From positions 117,489 through 181,488 of the forward strand of contig JAFQAP010000016.1 in NCBI GenBank assembly GCA_017399965.1: a stretch of DNA of 64,000 nt, written 5' to 3'. Shown here one piece after another: positions 16,906-25,651 of the stretch. This stretch comes from Clostridia bacterium. Lineage in GTDB: Bacteria; Bacillota; Clostridia; Oscillospirales; CAG-382. The notes under the pieces were generated by a model. The model saw only the letters and a list, made by a program, of their open reading frames with translations. It made no database searches and was not told where the DNA came from. A program made the position numbers and the translations under genes. The number at the start of each line of letters is the position of its first letter. Within the stretch, counting starts at the first letter, position 1.

Positions 16906-17886
16906 TCAATTTGTTCGAAAAGGCAAAAGTAACGTATCAATAATTTCATCTTTCATATCACCGTCATATAACGCAATGCGGGATTTATTATCCCAAATGA
17001 CAGAGATCGTTAAAGACAGCACAGTGTTGCCATCTTCCTCAACAGCATTGAATTCCCATCCGTAATTGTCGCAAATTACGTTTATCAGCAAAAGATTAAG
17101 GTATTGCGCTCCATATTCGCAAAGCATATCCAGTTTTTCTTTGTTTTTATATACATCTGCAAGATTTGCTGCAAATCCCGTGCCGGAACAACTCATTTTT
17201 ATCACCGTGTCGGTCTCCAGCATTTCTCTTTCCAGGATAATATCTTTAATACCGGGTGTAAAGGAAATTAGGCACACGGCCATAGCGGATAACGCCATAT
17301 ACAAATCGTGTACGTTGATATCGGCGAAGATAGTTATTGAATCCGAAATGTAATTCACATTTATTCCTGCCAAAGCGTAAGTGGCTTGTTTGGCGAATAA
17401 AGCCAAAGGTGCCGACGTTTCTCTTCGCTCGTTTCCTTCAATATATAGTCCTTCAAAAATTCCCGCCAATCTGTCCATTCGTTTTCTTGTAATAAGCGGA
17501 TGGGGTTCTGCGGAATCCGGCAGGGAAGATGCAACGGAAGCATAATTGGAGTAACGAACATCAAACAGCTCTCTTATGCGTTTATGTGCCGCAGCGTTAA
17601 ACCTGCTTATCCTGAAAATAAAGCAATCGTCTTTTCTTTTACAAAATCCGTTTGTAGGCTCGTCCAGTAAAAATGTGAGATACATATATTCGCCCGGCTT
17701 TAAACGCTTAAGACGGCTGAATTCCTGCTTGGATAAGTAATATCTAACAGATGCACCTTTTCTGATATGAAACATAAGGCTATCAGTAGCTTTATTCTTC
17801 CAAACGATTTTCAAATCATTGTCCGCGATAACGGAAGGGGTATCCAGATTCGTAAAGTACGGTGAATATTTTTCGGGAATTTGCAT
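16906..17886 (-). CDS. Orphan protein resembling a degenerate sensor histidine kinase
   Basis: 326 residues. Residues 12-95 look like a PAS domain (TPSVIADNDLKIVWKNKATDS). Residues 130-175 could be a dimerisation helix pair, but no phospho-accepting His motif is evident. Residues 190-310 have the strand/helix order of a GHKL ATPase with VHDLYMALSAMAVCLI where an N-box would be and SCSGTGFAANL where a G-box would be; the key Asn and Gly residues are not conserved. No membrane helix and no response regulator beside it. I do not recognise a named family. Confidence 0.5.
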   Translation of the reverse strand: MQIPEKYSPYFTNLDTPSVIADNDLKIVWKNKATDSLMFHIRKGASVRYYLSKQEFSRLKRLKPGEYMYLTFLLDEPTNGFCKRKDDCFIFRISRFNAAAHKRIRELFDVRYSNYASVASSLPDSAEPHPLITRKRMDRLAGIFEGLYIEGNERRETSAPLALFAKQATYALAGINVNYISDSITIFADINVHDLYMALSAMAVCLISFTPGIKDIILEREMLETDTVIKMSCSGTGFAANLADVYKNKEKLDMLCEYGAQYLNLLLINVICDNYGWEFNAVEEDGNTVLSLTISVIWDNKSRIALYDGDMKDEIIDTLLLPFRTN

Positions 17887-17911
17887 AAAATCGTCTGCCT
17901 GTCCTTCTTAT

Positions 17912-17946
17912 AAAATAAAAGTTAAGCGGCTCCGTATGGAGCCGCT
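17912..17946 (-). terminator. Terminator of the sugar ABC ATPase gene
   Basis: A perfect 9-bp stem (AGCGGCTCC/GGAGCCGCT, 17925-17946) followed on the minus strand by TAACTTTTATTTTA. Confidence 0.85.
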
Positions 17947-17955
17947 ATGTATTGC

Positions 17956-19071
17956 TTAGTGAGTGATAACTCTTTCGGTGTCCTTATCAAAGAAGTGGAT
18001 ATGAGTAGTGTCAATAGCAACTTTGATAGTATCGCCGGGTTTAGCCTGAGAACGGCTGGAAACACGAGAGATAACATTGGTTTCTTCACCGATCTTGAGG
18101 TAAAGATAAATTTCAGCGCCCATAAGTTCGGTAAATTCAACGTAAGCGTCGATAATAGAATCAGAGAACTTTTCAAGGAAGATAGGCTCGTCGTGGATAA
18201 GTTCGGGACGAAGCGCTGCAATAACTTCCTTGCCAACGTATTCCTGAAGTGCGGGAACGTTAGCCTTGTCTTCGGGAACCTTGAATTCGGAGTCTTCAAA
18301 GTCAAAGTAAAGACCGTCGTCCTTCTTAACGAGTTTACCGTTAATGAAGTTCATCTGAGGAGTTCCGATGAATCCTGCAACGAAGATGTTTACGGGCTTA
18401 TCGTAGAGGTTCTGAGGAGTATCAACCTGCTGGATTACGCCGTCCTTCATAACAACGATTCTGGTAGCCATGGTCATAGCTTCTACCTGGTCGTGGGTAA
18501 CGTAGATGAATGTGGTCTGGAGTCTCTGGTGGATCTTGGTAAGCTCAGTTCTCATTGCTGCACGAAGCTTAGCGTCCAAGTTGGAGAGAGGTTCGTCAAG
18601 AAGGAATACCTTAGGCTCACGAACTATACAACGACCGAGAGCAACACGCTGTTTCTGACCGCCGGACAAAGCCTTGGGCTTTCTGTCGAGAAGGTGGCTT
18701 ATGTCGAGGATACGAGCAGCTTCTTCAACTCTCTTTTTGATTTCTTCTTTTCTTACCTTACGGAGCTTAAGTCCGAATGCCATATTTTCAAATACGGACA
18801 TGTGGGGATACAGAGCATAGTTCTGGAAAACCATGGCGATATCTCTGTCCTTAGGAGCTACATCGTTAACCAGCTTGTTCTCAATGAAGAGTTCACCTTC
18901 TGTGATTTCTTCAAGACCTGCGATCATACGAAGAGTCGTGGTTTTACCGCAACCGGAAGGACCAACAAGGATAATAAATTCCTTATCCTTGATTTCGAGA
19001 GAGAAATCGTTTACAGCGGTAACTCCGCCGGGATATCTCTTATAAATATGTTTGAATAATACGCTTGCCAT
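17956..19071 (-). CDS. ugpC: Carbohydrate ABC transporter ATP-binding protein (UgpC/MsmX type)
   Basis: 371 residues. Walker A GPSGCGKTT at 37-45, Q-loop FQNYALYPHM, signature LSGGQKQR, Walker B VFLLDEPLSNLD and H-loop YVTHDQ are complete, followed by a TOBE/OB regulatory part of about 130 residues as in MalK. In Firmicutes such stand-alone ATPases power several sugar importers; no permease or binding-protein gene is nearby, which supports that shared role. AGGAGG stands 6 bases before the ATG. Confidence 0.93.
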   Translation of the reverse strand: MASVLFKHIYKRYPGGVTAVNDFSLEIKDKEFIILVGPSGCGKTTTLRMIAGLEEITEGELFIENKLVNDVAPKDRDIAMVFQNYALYPHMSVFENMAFGLKLRKVRKEEIKKRVEEAARILDISHLLDRKPKALSGGQKQRVALGRCIVREPKVFLLDEPLSNLDAKLRAAMRTELTKIHQRLQTTFIYVTHDQVEAMTMATRIVVMKDGVIQQVDTPQNLYDKPVNIFVAGFIGTPQMNFINGKLVKKDDGLYFDFEDSEFKVPEDKANVPALQEYVGKEVIAALRPELIHDEPIFLEKFSDSIIDAYVEFTELMGAEIYLYLKIGEETNVISRVSSRSQAKPGDTIKVAIDTTHIHFFDKDTERVITH

Positions 19072-19218
19072 TTAGAACCTCCTGAGGGTGGCATTGTGCC
19101 TCTTTAATTTCTTTTGATATAATACCAAAAAAATATGAAATATGTAAGTGATTAAATACCCAAAATTTATGCCCCGTCTTTATACATTTTGCATAATAGT
19201 TTCACAAATATAAGGTAT

Positions 19219-19941
19219 TTAACGGGTTACAGCCCCTTTTAATACGTTAATTTCGCATTCTTCCAGAAATCTCCATTCTCCGATTTCCAGATCCGTGCAG
19301 CCGATTCCCGCAAAATCTGTTCGCTCCAGTTCTCTGACCTGATTGTGGAGAACCAAAAAGATACGCTTTATTAAATGGAACTTTCCTTCACATACTTTTA
19401 TATCATAAGTATGCTCGTCAACAGCGGTAATTTCTGCAGGCAGGGAAGTATCCCCCTCATCCAGTTGCATGCCCCGGGCTGCTTTTGCAATATCTTCTTT
19501 GGAAACCGGAAATTTTGTAACAGCACGGTAGGTTTTTACTACTTTATTTTTAGGTAATAAAAGCTTGTGGGAAAGTTCACCGTCGTTAGTTATTATAAGA
19601 ACACCGGTTGTGTTCATATCAAGTCTTCCCACAGTGAACAGACCAAGGTTTAGATAATTTTTCGGCAGCAGTTCAAAAACGGTGGGGTATCTTCCGTCTT
19701 CTGCGGCACATACGTAACCTTGAGGCTTGTTGATAAGGATGTACATATGTTTGGCGTATACTATTTCTTCGCCGTCGAGACACAAAACGTCATTTTGAGT
19801 TATTTTCTTATCAACGGCTTTTATAACTGAACCATTTAAGGTAATTCTTCCGTTACGCGCCGCCCGTGCGCAATCTTTTCTTGACATAAGCCCCATAGCA
19901 GAAACTATTTTGTCAATTCTTTCATTATAAACTTCAGACAT
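19219..19941 (-). CDS. rsuA: RsuA-type pseudouridine synthase
   Basis: 240 residues: an S4 RNA-binding domain (RIDKIVSAMGLMSRKDCARAARNG, quoted in part) followed by the catalytic domain with Asp in GRLDMNTTGVLI. This layout and length match RsuA, which makes pseudouridine 516 in 16S rRNA, but RluB/RluE/RluF share it. FHLIKRIF replaces the more usual FHQVKRMF, a mild change. It starts 3 bases after the DUF4830 gene, so they are co-transcribed. Confidence 0.85.
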   Translation of the reverse strand: MSEVYNERIDKIVSAMGLMSRKDCARAARNGRITLNGSVIKAVDKKITQNDVLCLDGEEIVYAKHMYILINKPQGYVCAAEDGRYPTVFELLPKNYLNLGLFTVGRLDMNTTGVLIITNDGELSHKLLLPKNKVVKTYRAVTKFPVSKEDIAKAARGMQLDEGDTSLPAEITAVDEHTYDIKVCEGKFHLIKRIFLVLHNQVRELERTDFAGIGCTDLEIGEWRFLEECEINVLKGAVTR

Positions 19942-19944
19942 TAT

Positions 19945-20424
19945 TTAATTACCGTCCTTTGAAAATCCGTGAACAAATCCGTTGTTGTCCACGCCGCATA
20001 TATCTCCTGCAATGATTTTATTTTTGTAAATGATTATTGAAGCCAACACGGTACCCTCGTAATTATCGTAATTTGTAACGCGGTACGTGTATCGTGTAGC
20101 GGTTTTACCTCTGTATTTTCTTAAGTTTAATCCCTGAGAACGCTGGATATCGTTATATTTTGTGTAAACGCTGTCGAATTCCGTAGGAATCTCCACATCT
20201 TCCACTTCAACGGGGGTAGGATCTATCTCGTATCCAAAGCCCTTTAAAAATTCAATCCTGTCTTCTTCGGTTTTTATACCCGAGTAATTTGCGCTTGCAG
20301 CAGCCGCAAAGGTTGAAGCGTCATATTCGGGTATTACTGTTATAACAGTAACAAGAACTGCGGCGGAAAGCACCAAAGCAGCAAAAAACTTAATATTCGT
20401 CGCTTTAAGAGTGTAAATAAACAT
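19945..20424 (-). CDS. DUF4830 membrane-anchored protein
   Basis: 159 residues. An N-terminal hydrophobic helix (about 12-32) anchors it, the rest faces outside. The block FEYEIDPTP-like GFGYEIDPTPVEVEDVEIP and later YNDIQRSQGLNLRKYRGK followed by a TRYTYRVTNY strand match DUF4830, a Clostridial family without known function. Its AAGGAG ribosome site forms the 3' arm of an inverted repeat (20432-20470), so translation may be controlled by structure. It lies between the ABC-F and RsuA genes. Confidence 0.75.
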   Translation of the reverse strand: MFIYTLKATNIKFFAALVLSAAVLVTVITVIPEYDASTFAAAASANYSGIKTEEDRIEFLKGFGYEIDPTPVEVEDVEIPTEFDSVYTKYNDIQRSQGLNLRKYRGKTATRYTYRVTNYDNYEGTVLASIIIYKNKIIAGDICGVDNNGFVHGFSKDGN

Positions 20425-20431
20425 AACTTTT

Positions 20432-20470
20432 CTCCTTAATATTTTTATTCCTTATAATCATATTAAGGAG
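20432..20470 (-). promoter_or_regulatory. Ribosome-site-sequestering inverted repeat before DUF4830 gene
   Basis: On the minus strand CTCCTTAATAT (20470-20460) pairs perfectly with ATATTAAGGAG (20442-20432) over a 17-base loop. The second arm contains the AAGGAG site of the DUF4830 gene whose ATG is at 20424. No T run follows, so it is not a terminator. Confidence 0.6.
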
Positions 20471-20479
20471 AATTATTAT

Positions 20480-22390
20480 TTATTCTGCAAAGCCGCCATA
20501 TTCTTCTTCAAGCGAGAATTGTTCTTCCATTATGGATAACTGCTCGTCTTCAAGAGCGGTTTTGGAATCATATATAGCAGCCAAAAGCTCATAGTTTGCA
20601 GGATTGTCCTGTTCTTGCTTTGTAAGCTCTTCCAATTCCGTTTCAATTTCTGCGCTGCGCTTTTCAAGCTGTGTAAGACGGCGTTCTATAGCACGCTTTC
20701 GGTTTTTGTCCTTTTTTACCTGCTCGTAGTTCTGCTTTCTTTCGGATACTGTTGAAAAGATAGCGCCTTTTTCGTTGGTTTCGGCAAGCAAATTTTTTCC
20801 TTCTATATATTTATCGTATCCGCACTTGTGGAAGGAATATCCATTATTTGCGGTAAGCTCCAATATTCTGTCTGCCAGCGCGGAAATAAAATATCTGTCG
20901 TGAGAAACAGCAATAACAGTACCGTCATACTCGCGCAGAGCGTTTTCGAGCATTTCTTTTGATGCCATATCAAGATGGTTGGTGGGTTCGTCAAGTATGA
21001 GCAGGGAAACACCGGTCATTATCATCTTACAGATGGAAAGTCTGGCTTTTTCTCCTCCGCTCAATACAGAAACACTTTTGAAAACGTCATCGCCTATAAA
21101 TCCGAACTTCGCAAGTTCGGTTCTGACCTGTGTTGCGGTAAGATTGGTATATTCGCTCCACAATTCTTCAAGCACCGTGGAGGATTCATCCAGTAATTGC
21201 TGTTCCTGATCATAATATCCTATCTTCTGGTTATATCCAAGCTCAAACACGCCGGAATCGGCATATTCTCTGCCGGTGAGGATCTTGATAAGCGTGGATT
21301 TTCCGGTGCCGTTTTCACCCAGAACAAACAGTCTGTCGCCGTGCTTTACCTCAAAGGATAAATTATTAAACAGTTTATGACCGGGAAAACTCTTCGAAAG
21401 CCCTCTAACAGACAAAACGTCAAAACTCTTGGAGTTTGTGGAAGATAAAGAAAACTTTATAGACTTGGGCTTATCCTGCGGACGCTCTATCTTTACCATC
21501 CTGTCAATGGCTTTCTGTCTGCTTTCTGCGGCAATGATATTTTTTTCTCTGTTCCAGCGTCTTTGCTGTTCTATAAACGCTTCCAGACGTTTTATTTCCT
21601 TTTGCTGCAAAAGATAAGCTTTCATTCGGTCTTCGCGAAGCTTGTCTTTTTTCTCGCGGAATACAGAGTACGAGCCGTCAAAAATAGCGGAAACGCCGTT
21701 TTCCAGCTCTAACGTGCGGTTGGTTACTCGGTCAAGGAAATATCTGTCGTGAGAAACAATGAGAAAGGTTTTTTTGGATTGCTTGACAAAGCCTTCTAAC
21801 CATTCTATAGCGGAAATGTCGAGGTGATTTGTAGGCTCATCCAACAGTATGAGGTCGGGCTCTCTCAAAAGCAGGGTAACCAGATTTAATCTTGTTTTCT
21901 GTCCGCCGCTGAGCAGTCTTGCGGGACGGGAAAGCTCTTCTCCGCTGAAACCGAAACGGTTCAGCATAGCGTTCGTGCGCTGTTTATAGTCATATCCGCC
22001 GCGGGAAGAGAAAACATCTGATAACGCCGCGTATTCTTTTATAACGTGTTCTTTCCCCGAATGGAGTTCAGCAGTAAGCTTTTCCAGTCTTTTTTCCATT
22101 TCGGAAAGCTGCGCAAAAGCCGATACAGCGACCTCGAAAATGGTTTCATCGCCAAAATCATTTTCGCTTTGCTGCTTTAAAATTCCGATACTGGTATCTT
22201 TTGAAATATATACGTTTCCCGAAGTTGGGGTGAGCGTACCGCAGATTATGGAAAACAGAGATGTTTTTCCCGCACCGTTGACACCGGCAACACCGATCTT
22301 ATCACCTTTATTAACAGTAAAAGAGACCGAAGTCAATATATCTACGATTCCGTATGATAATTTAATATCTCTGACATCAAGAACCGCCAT
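20480..22390 (-). CDS. ABC-F family ATPase
   Basis: 636 residues with two ABC cassettes and no membrane part. First cassette: GVNGAGKTSLF, LSGGQKTRLNL, LILLDEPTNHLD. Second: GENGTGKSTLI, LSGGEKARLSI, LLILDEPTNHLD. Between them is the helical linker (KKDKLREDRMKAYLLQQ onwards) that reaches the ribosomal P-site tRNA, and a coiled-coil C-terminus follows. Such proteins act on stalled or drug-bound ribosomes; which subgroup this is (EttA, Uup, YdiF or a resistance factor) cannot be said. Start MAVLD chosen because AGGAGA is 5 bases before it. Confidence 0.9.
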   Translation of the reverse strand: MAVLDVRDIKLSYGIVDILTSVSFTVNKGDKIGVAGVNGAGKTSLFSIICGTLTPTSGNVYISKDTSIGILKQQSENDFGDETIFEVAVSAFAQLSEMEKRLEKLTAELHSGKEHVIKEYAALSDVFSSRGGYDYKQRTNAMLNRFGFSGEELSRPARLLSGGQKTRLNLVTLLLREPDLILLDEPTNHLDISAIEWLEGFVKQSKKTFLIVSHDRYFLDRVTNRTLELENGVSAIFDGSYSVFREKKDKLREDRMKAYLLQQKEIKRLEAFIEQQRRWNREKNIIAAESRQKAIDRMVKIERPQDKPKSIKFSLSSTNSKSFDVLSVRGLSKSFPGHKLFNNLSFEVKHGDRLFVLGENGTGKSTLIKILTGREYADSGVFELGYNQKIGYYDQEQQLLDESSTVLEELWSEYTNLTATQVRTELAKFGFIGDDVFKSVSVLSGGEKARLSICKMIMTGVSLLILDEPTNHLDMASKEMLENALREYDGTVIAVSHDRYFISALADRILELTANNGYSFHKCGYDKYIEGKNLLAETNEKGAIFSTVSERKQNYEQVKKDKNRKRAIERRLTQLEKRSAEIETELEELTKQEQDNPANYELLAAIYDSKTALEDEQLSIMEEQFSLEEEYGGFAE

Positions 22391-22399
22391 GAGCATCTC

Positions 22400-22714
22400 C
22401 TAATAAAAAATGAAAATATTTGAAAGAATTATAAATAACAGCGATACCGCTAAGAGAGAAGCGTTGGTAATAAAAAGACTTTTGTTAAACTTTTTGATAA
22501 ATGCAACAATGGTATATATCGTTCCGGTTAACAATGCAGGAACTGTGAGTATCTGAACCAGCCAAAAATACAAAACTCCCATTTCGTACTGTGTTCCTGT
22601 ACCGAAAGTTATCTGTTCTATAAGCGTCGGCGCAAAAACAAATATATTTAATAAAACAGCGTAGAGCAGTAAAACAAGAGTGATTATATCAAAAGCGTTT
22701 GGTTTTCTTTTCAT
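22400..22714 (-). CDS. Small three-helix membrane protein, unknown
   Basis: 104 residues with three hydrophobic segments (about 10-30, 45-70, 80-102). No family recognised. The ATG at 22714 has GGAG 7 bases upstream; a longer frame exists but lacks a site. It is 9 bases before the ABC-F gene and may be transcribed with it. Confidence 0.6.
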   Translation of the reverse strand: MKRKPNAFDIITLVLLLYAVLLNIFVFAPTLIEQITFGTGTQYEMGVLYFWLVQILTVPALLTGTIYTIVAFIKKFNKSLFITNASLLAVSLLFIILSNIFIFY

Positions 22715-22789
22715 ATTAAGCTCCGTTTGTGAGTTGAGTTGTTTATATCTTATCATATTTAACCGTATTTGTCAAAAGGAAAAGAAATG

Positions 22790-22818
22790 TTGACAAAATG
22801 CATTTGATCTGTTAGAAT
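22790..22818 (+). promoter_or_regulatory. Sigma-A promoter
   Basis: TTGACA (22790-22795), 17 bases, TAGAAT (22813-22818), in front of the membrane-anchored beta-propeller-like protein gene. Confidence 0.75.
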
Positions 22819-22880
22819 ATTTGTGTCGGATTGCAGCCTCAACCCGATCTGCCTACTATGTTGAAAGGATGGTGTTACCG

Positions 22881-23894
22881 TTGAAAAAACGCAAAGGTAT
22901 TATATTGATTTCAGCTATATGTTTATGTGTTTTGCTCTTGATTATTGGAGTAGTGGTTGTTAAAAAGATTTTTTTCGATGCAGACACGTTAACATTCACG
23001 CCCGAAAGTGATATTGGTGTTAATTACAACAATTATGTTGCCGGCAACGGAGCACTTGATTACAGATACGGGAAGTTTGCCTGGCGTAACGGAAATGATT
23101 TGACGGTTGTTGATGACGCCGGCACAGTATCTACCCGGTGGTGGGGTAATTATAGTTTTCAGCTGTATAAGGACGGTATCGTTTATCTGCAATTCCACGA
23201 ATTAATGATAACTGATGAAAATAACGAATCACTCACTGTTGCAAAAAACGTAACTGAGTTTATGGTTTTTGAAAACAGTATTTTATATTCATCTGAAAAC
23301 GGCGATGTCGAATGCTTGTACTTGTACGATCTTGAAACGATGACACATACAAAGCTGATCACGGCTGATGAAGTGGTCGTTTTTTGCGCAAGCAATGACA
23401 AAATCTATGTTTTGACTTTGGCAGACGGAGGTGCGTTATCCAAAGGAACACTTACCGTTTTTGAGGACGGCGTTAACGTCGGCAGTTCGGAATTTCATAT
23501 AACAAGTTATCCTTTTTATTTTATGGTCGTTGATGAAACTATGGTCTATGAAAAAGATAATGCTTTAATGTTCTATGACCTGAATAGCGGGAAAACGCAA
23601 GAGGTCAAAATATCCGACCGAACGACAGTAGATAATTTTGTGTATATTTTAAACGACAGATACGCTTTTGTCTCGTATCAAGCGTTGAAATATAACGGGT
23701 CGCTTACATCAACTGCCGAATCTGAATTCAACGGTTTGTGGATGATCGATTTGTCAACCATGCAAAAAGAAAAGATAAGTGATGAGATCTTCTACGAACT
23801 GATGCTTTATAGCGATGATTTTTTAGTCGGTATAAACTCAGAAGGTGTTTTTCACATTTCCAAAGACGGAAATCTTACCGAACTTATCAAATAA
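22881..23894 (+). CDS. Membrane-anchored extracytoplasmic protein, propeller-like, unknown
   Basis: 337 residues if started at the TTG of 22881, which has GGATGGTG 6 bases before it; an ATG at 22869 is the alternative. A single hydrophobic helix after KKRKG anchors the protein, and the rest is a run of short beta strands with repeating pattern (VVDDAGTV, LYLYDLETM, LMFYDLNSG, LWMIDLSTM), as in beta-propellers of DUF5050 type. No catalytic motif found. Lone gene with its own promoter and terminator. Confidence 0.65.
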   Translation: MKKRKGIILISAICLCVLLLIIGVVVVKKIFFDADTLTFTPESDIGVNYNNYVAGNGALDYRYGKFAWRNGNDLTVVDDAGTVSTRWWGNYSFQLYKDGIVYLQFHELMITDENNESLTVAKNVTEFMVFENSILYSSENGDVECLYLYDLETMTHTKLITADEVVVFCASNDKIYVLTLADGGALSKGTLTVFEDGVNVGSSEFHITSYPFYFMVVDETMVYEKDNALMFYDLNSGKTQEVKISDRTTVDNFVYILNDRYAFVSYQALKYNGSLTSTAESEFNGLWMIDLSTMQKEKISDEIFYELMLYSDDFLVGINSEGVFHISKDGNLTELIK

Positions 23895-23900
23895 TTAAAA

Positions 23901-23939
23901 ACAGCACGGAACTTTAAATGAACCGTGCTGTATTTTTTC
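23901..23939. terminator. Bidirectional terminator
   Basis: ACAGCACGG/CCGTGCTGT stem with a 13-base loop, followed by ATTTTTTC on the plus strand and TTTTTAATT on the minus strand, between convergent genes. Confidence 0.85.
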
Positions 23940-23945
23940 GTAAAA

Positions 23946-24494
23946 TTATTTTTCGTAAACTTCTCTTTTCAATACACCGATATAGGGGAGGTTACGGTAA
24001 TCTTCCGCATAATCCAGACCGTATCCGACAACAAATTCATCGGGTATAACAAAACAGCTGTAATCGGCATATATATCGGCTTTTCTTCGTGCGGGTTTAT
24101 CGAGCAGAGTAGCAATTTTGAAAGAACGGGGTTTTCTTATAGAAAGCCATTCTCTTATATATGAAAGGGTTGCGCCGCTGTCGAGAATATCCTCAACAAT
24201 AAGCAGGTCATAATTCTCGATAGGTTTATTAAGATCGAGAATAATTCTTACCTGACCGCTGGAAACGGTGCCGTTACCGTATGAAGAGACGCTCATAAAG
24301 TCTATTTTTGCGTTGATGGTAAGATAACGCATAAGGTCTGCCATAAAGGGCATGGAGCCTTTGAGTATGCCGACGAGAAGCAACTGCTTTCCTGTATAAT
24401 CCTTTGAAATTTGTTCCGCAATTTCGCGTACTTTGCTTTGAATTTGCTCCTCGGTAAGGAGAATATGGTCTATATTTTGCTCAAGCTCGTGCAT
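23946..24494 (-). CDS. hpt: Hypoxanthine phosphoribosyltransferase
   Basis: 182 residues. The PRPP-binding motif is LLIVEDILDSGATL, the early LLVGILKGSMPFMADL holds the PPi loop, and FVVGYGLDYAEDYRNLPYIGVL is the typical HPRT end. It salvages hypoxanthine and guanine to IMP and GMP. ATG at 24494 is preceded by AAGGCGG. Divergent from the oxaloacetate decarboxylase operon. Confidence 0.95.
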   Translation of the reverse strand: MHELEQNIDHILLTEEQIQSKVREIAEQISKDYTGKQLLLVGILKGSMPFMADLMRYLTINAKIDFMSVSSYGNGTVSSGQVRIILDLNKPIENYDLLIVEDILDSGATLSYIREWLSIRKPRSFKIATLLDKPARRKADIYADYSCFVIPDEFVVGYGLDYAEDYRNLPYIGVLKREVYEK

Positions 24495-24526
24495 TGTCAA
24501 TTACCGCCTTGTGAATATTTTACAAC

Positions 24527-24555
24527 ATATTACCATATCTTTTGGTTTTAGACAA
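24527..24555 (-). promoter_or_regulatory. Promoter of hpt
   Basis: Minus-strand TTGTCT (24550-24555), 17 bases, TAATAT (24527-24532). A 14-bp palindrome TACAATATATTGTA (24573-24586) lies upstream, between this and the opposing promoter. Confidence 0.6.
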
Positions 24556-24595
24556 GTGTTTTTTACAAAAAATACAATATATTGTAAAAATTGTA

Positions 24596-24624
24596 TTGAT
24601 TTTTTTGCTCATCTGGTGTATTAT
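24596..24624 (+). promoter_or_regulatory. Promoter of the oxaloacetate decarboxylase operon
   Basis: TTGATT (24596-24601), 17 bases, TATTAT (24619-24624), 39 bases before the first start codon. Confidence 0.65.
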
Positions 24625-24662
24625 AAAACCATAAATAAAATGGGATAGAATGGGAAAGAGAA

Positions 24663-25196
24663 ATGCCGTTCTGTCCGGAAGGGAAGTGTACGTATTTGTC
24701 ATTCAATTACAAAAGACTTGTGTGCGTTCTCATCGCTCTCGTTATGGTGATCTGCATAACTTCGGTTGTTTCATTTGCAGAGAGCTCCGAGGATGTTTCA
24801 CAAGAAGAATCCATGACAGAGAATTCCACCGTAACAAACAATAACGGTGAAACCATTTTCGAAATTATCGAAAACGGTGAAGGTACTTTCATGGAAAGAC
24901 TCGCTCACGGAGGAAAAGTAACATTGGTAGGCATGCTCGTGGTCTTCGGAGTATTGATCGTGCTTATGGGCGTTCTTTATATCTTCCAGTGGATTTTTGG
25001 AAGAAAATCCTCAAAGAAGTCTGCTTCTGTTAAAGAATCCGTTCCTGCGCCTGCACCTGATTCCGCACCCGTCGCAGCTCCTGCTGCAACCGGCAATGAG
25101 GAAGAGATCGTTGCTGTCGCTACTGCCGCCATCGCCGCCGCAAGAGGTGAAAGCGAATGTGCGTTTAATGTTATTTCCATTACACAAATTGATTAA
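24663..25196 (+). CDS. oadG: Oxaloacetate decarboxylase gamma-chain-like protein (OadG)
   Basis: 177 residues. A signal-like hydrophobic N-terminus (about 19-38) leads to an acidic exposed part, then a membrane helix (about 85-110: VTLVGMLVVFGVLIVLMG) with the OadG pattern, a Pro/Ala linker and a C-terminal conserved EEEIVAVATAAIAAARG. The gamma chain holds the sodium-pumping decarboxylase together. The extra N-terminal segment is unusual for OadG. Start is uncertain: a TTG at about 24696 after GGGAAGTG is possible. First gene of the oad operon. Confidence 0.75.
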   Translation: MPFCPEGKCTYLSFNYKRLVCVLIALVMVICITSVVSFAESSEDVSQEESMTENSTVTNNNGETIFEIIENGEGTFMERLAHGGKVTLVGMLVVFGVLIVLMGVLYIFQWIFGRKSSKKSASVKESVPAPAPDSAPVAAPAATGNEEEIVAVATAAIAAARGESECAFNVISITQID

Positions 25197-25211
25197 GGAG
25201 AGTTTTTAAAA

Positions 25212-25616
25212 ATGGCTAAAAAGTACATTATCACCGTAAACGGTACAAAATATGAAGTAGTCGTTGAGGATGCAAACCCCAACGAAGTATACACTCCCAA
25301 GGCAGCTCCCGCTCCCGTAGCAACACCTGCACCTGTAGCAGCTCCCGCAGCAGCACCCGCACCTGCAGCAGCACCTGCTCCCGCAGCAGCACCCGCAGCA
25401 GGCGGAGAAAAAGTTACTTCTCCTCTGCCCGGCACCGTTCTTAAGGTAGTTGCAAAGGCAGGCCAGGCTGTTAAGTCCGGCGACGTTCTCTGCGTTATCG
25501 AAGCAATGAAGATGGAAAACGATATCGTTTCTCCCGTAGACGGTACCGTTGCTTCCGTTTCCGTAAGCGAAGGTGCTACCGTTAATTCCGGCGATCTTCT
25601 TTACGTTATCGGTTAA
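25212..25616 (+). CDS. Biotin carboxyl carrier subunit of the decarboxylase
   Basis: 134 residues. Residues 1-30 form a short N-terminal domain, 31-64 an Ala/Pro linker, and 65-134 a biotinyl domain with Lys100 in EAMKMEN, the biotin site. It carries CO2 from the alpha carboxyltransferase to the beta decarboxylase. In many Proteobacteria this domain is fused to OadA; here it is a separate chain as in Clostridial glutaconyl- or methylmalonyl-CoA decarboxylases. Confidence 0.9.
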   Translation: MAKKYIITVNGTKYEVVVEDANPNEVYTPKAAPAPVATPAPVAAPAAAPAPAAAPAPAAAPAAGGEKVTSPLPGTVLKVVAKAGQAVKSGDVLCVIEAMKMENDIVSPVDGTVASVSVSEGATVNSGDLLYVIG

Positions 25617-25651
25617 TTTACCGCATAAGATTGAGTTAAGGAGATTGACAG

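Noticed and set aside
17947..19059. 370-codon plus-strand frame
   Set aside because: Antisense shadow of the sugar ABC ATPase gene.
25193..25435. Gly/Ala-rich minus-strand protein
   Set aside because: It is the complement of the Ala/Pro linker of the biotin carrier subunit, with no start signal.
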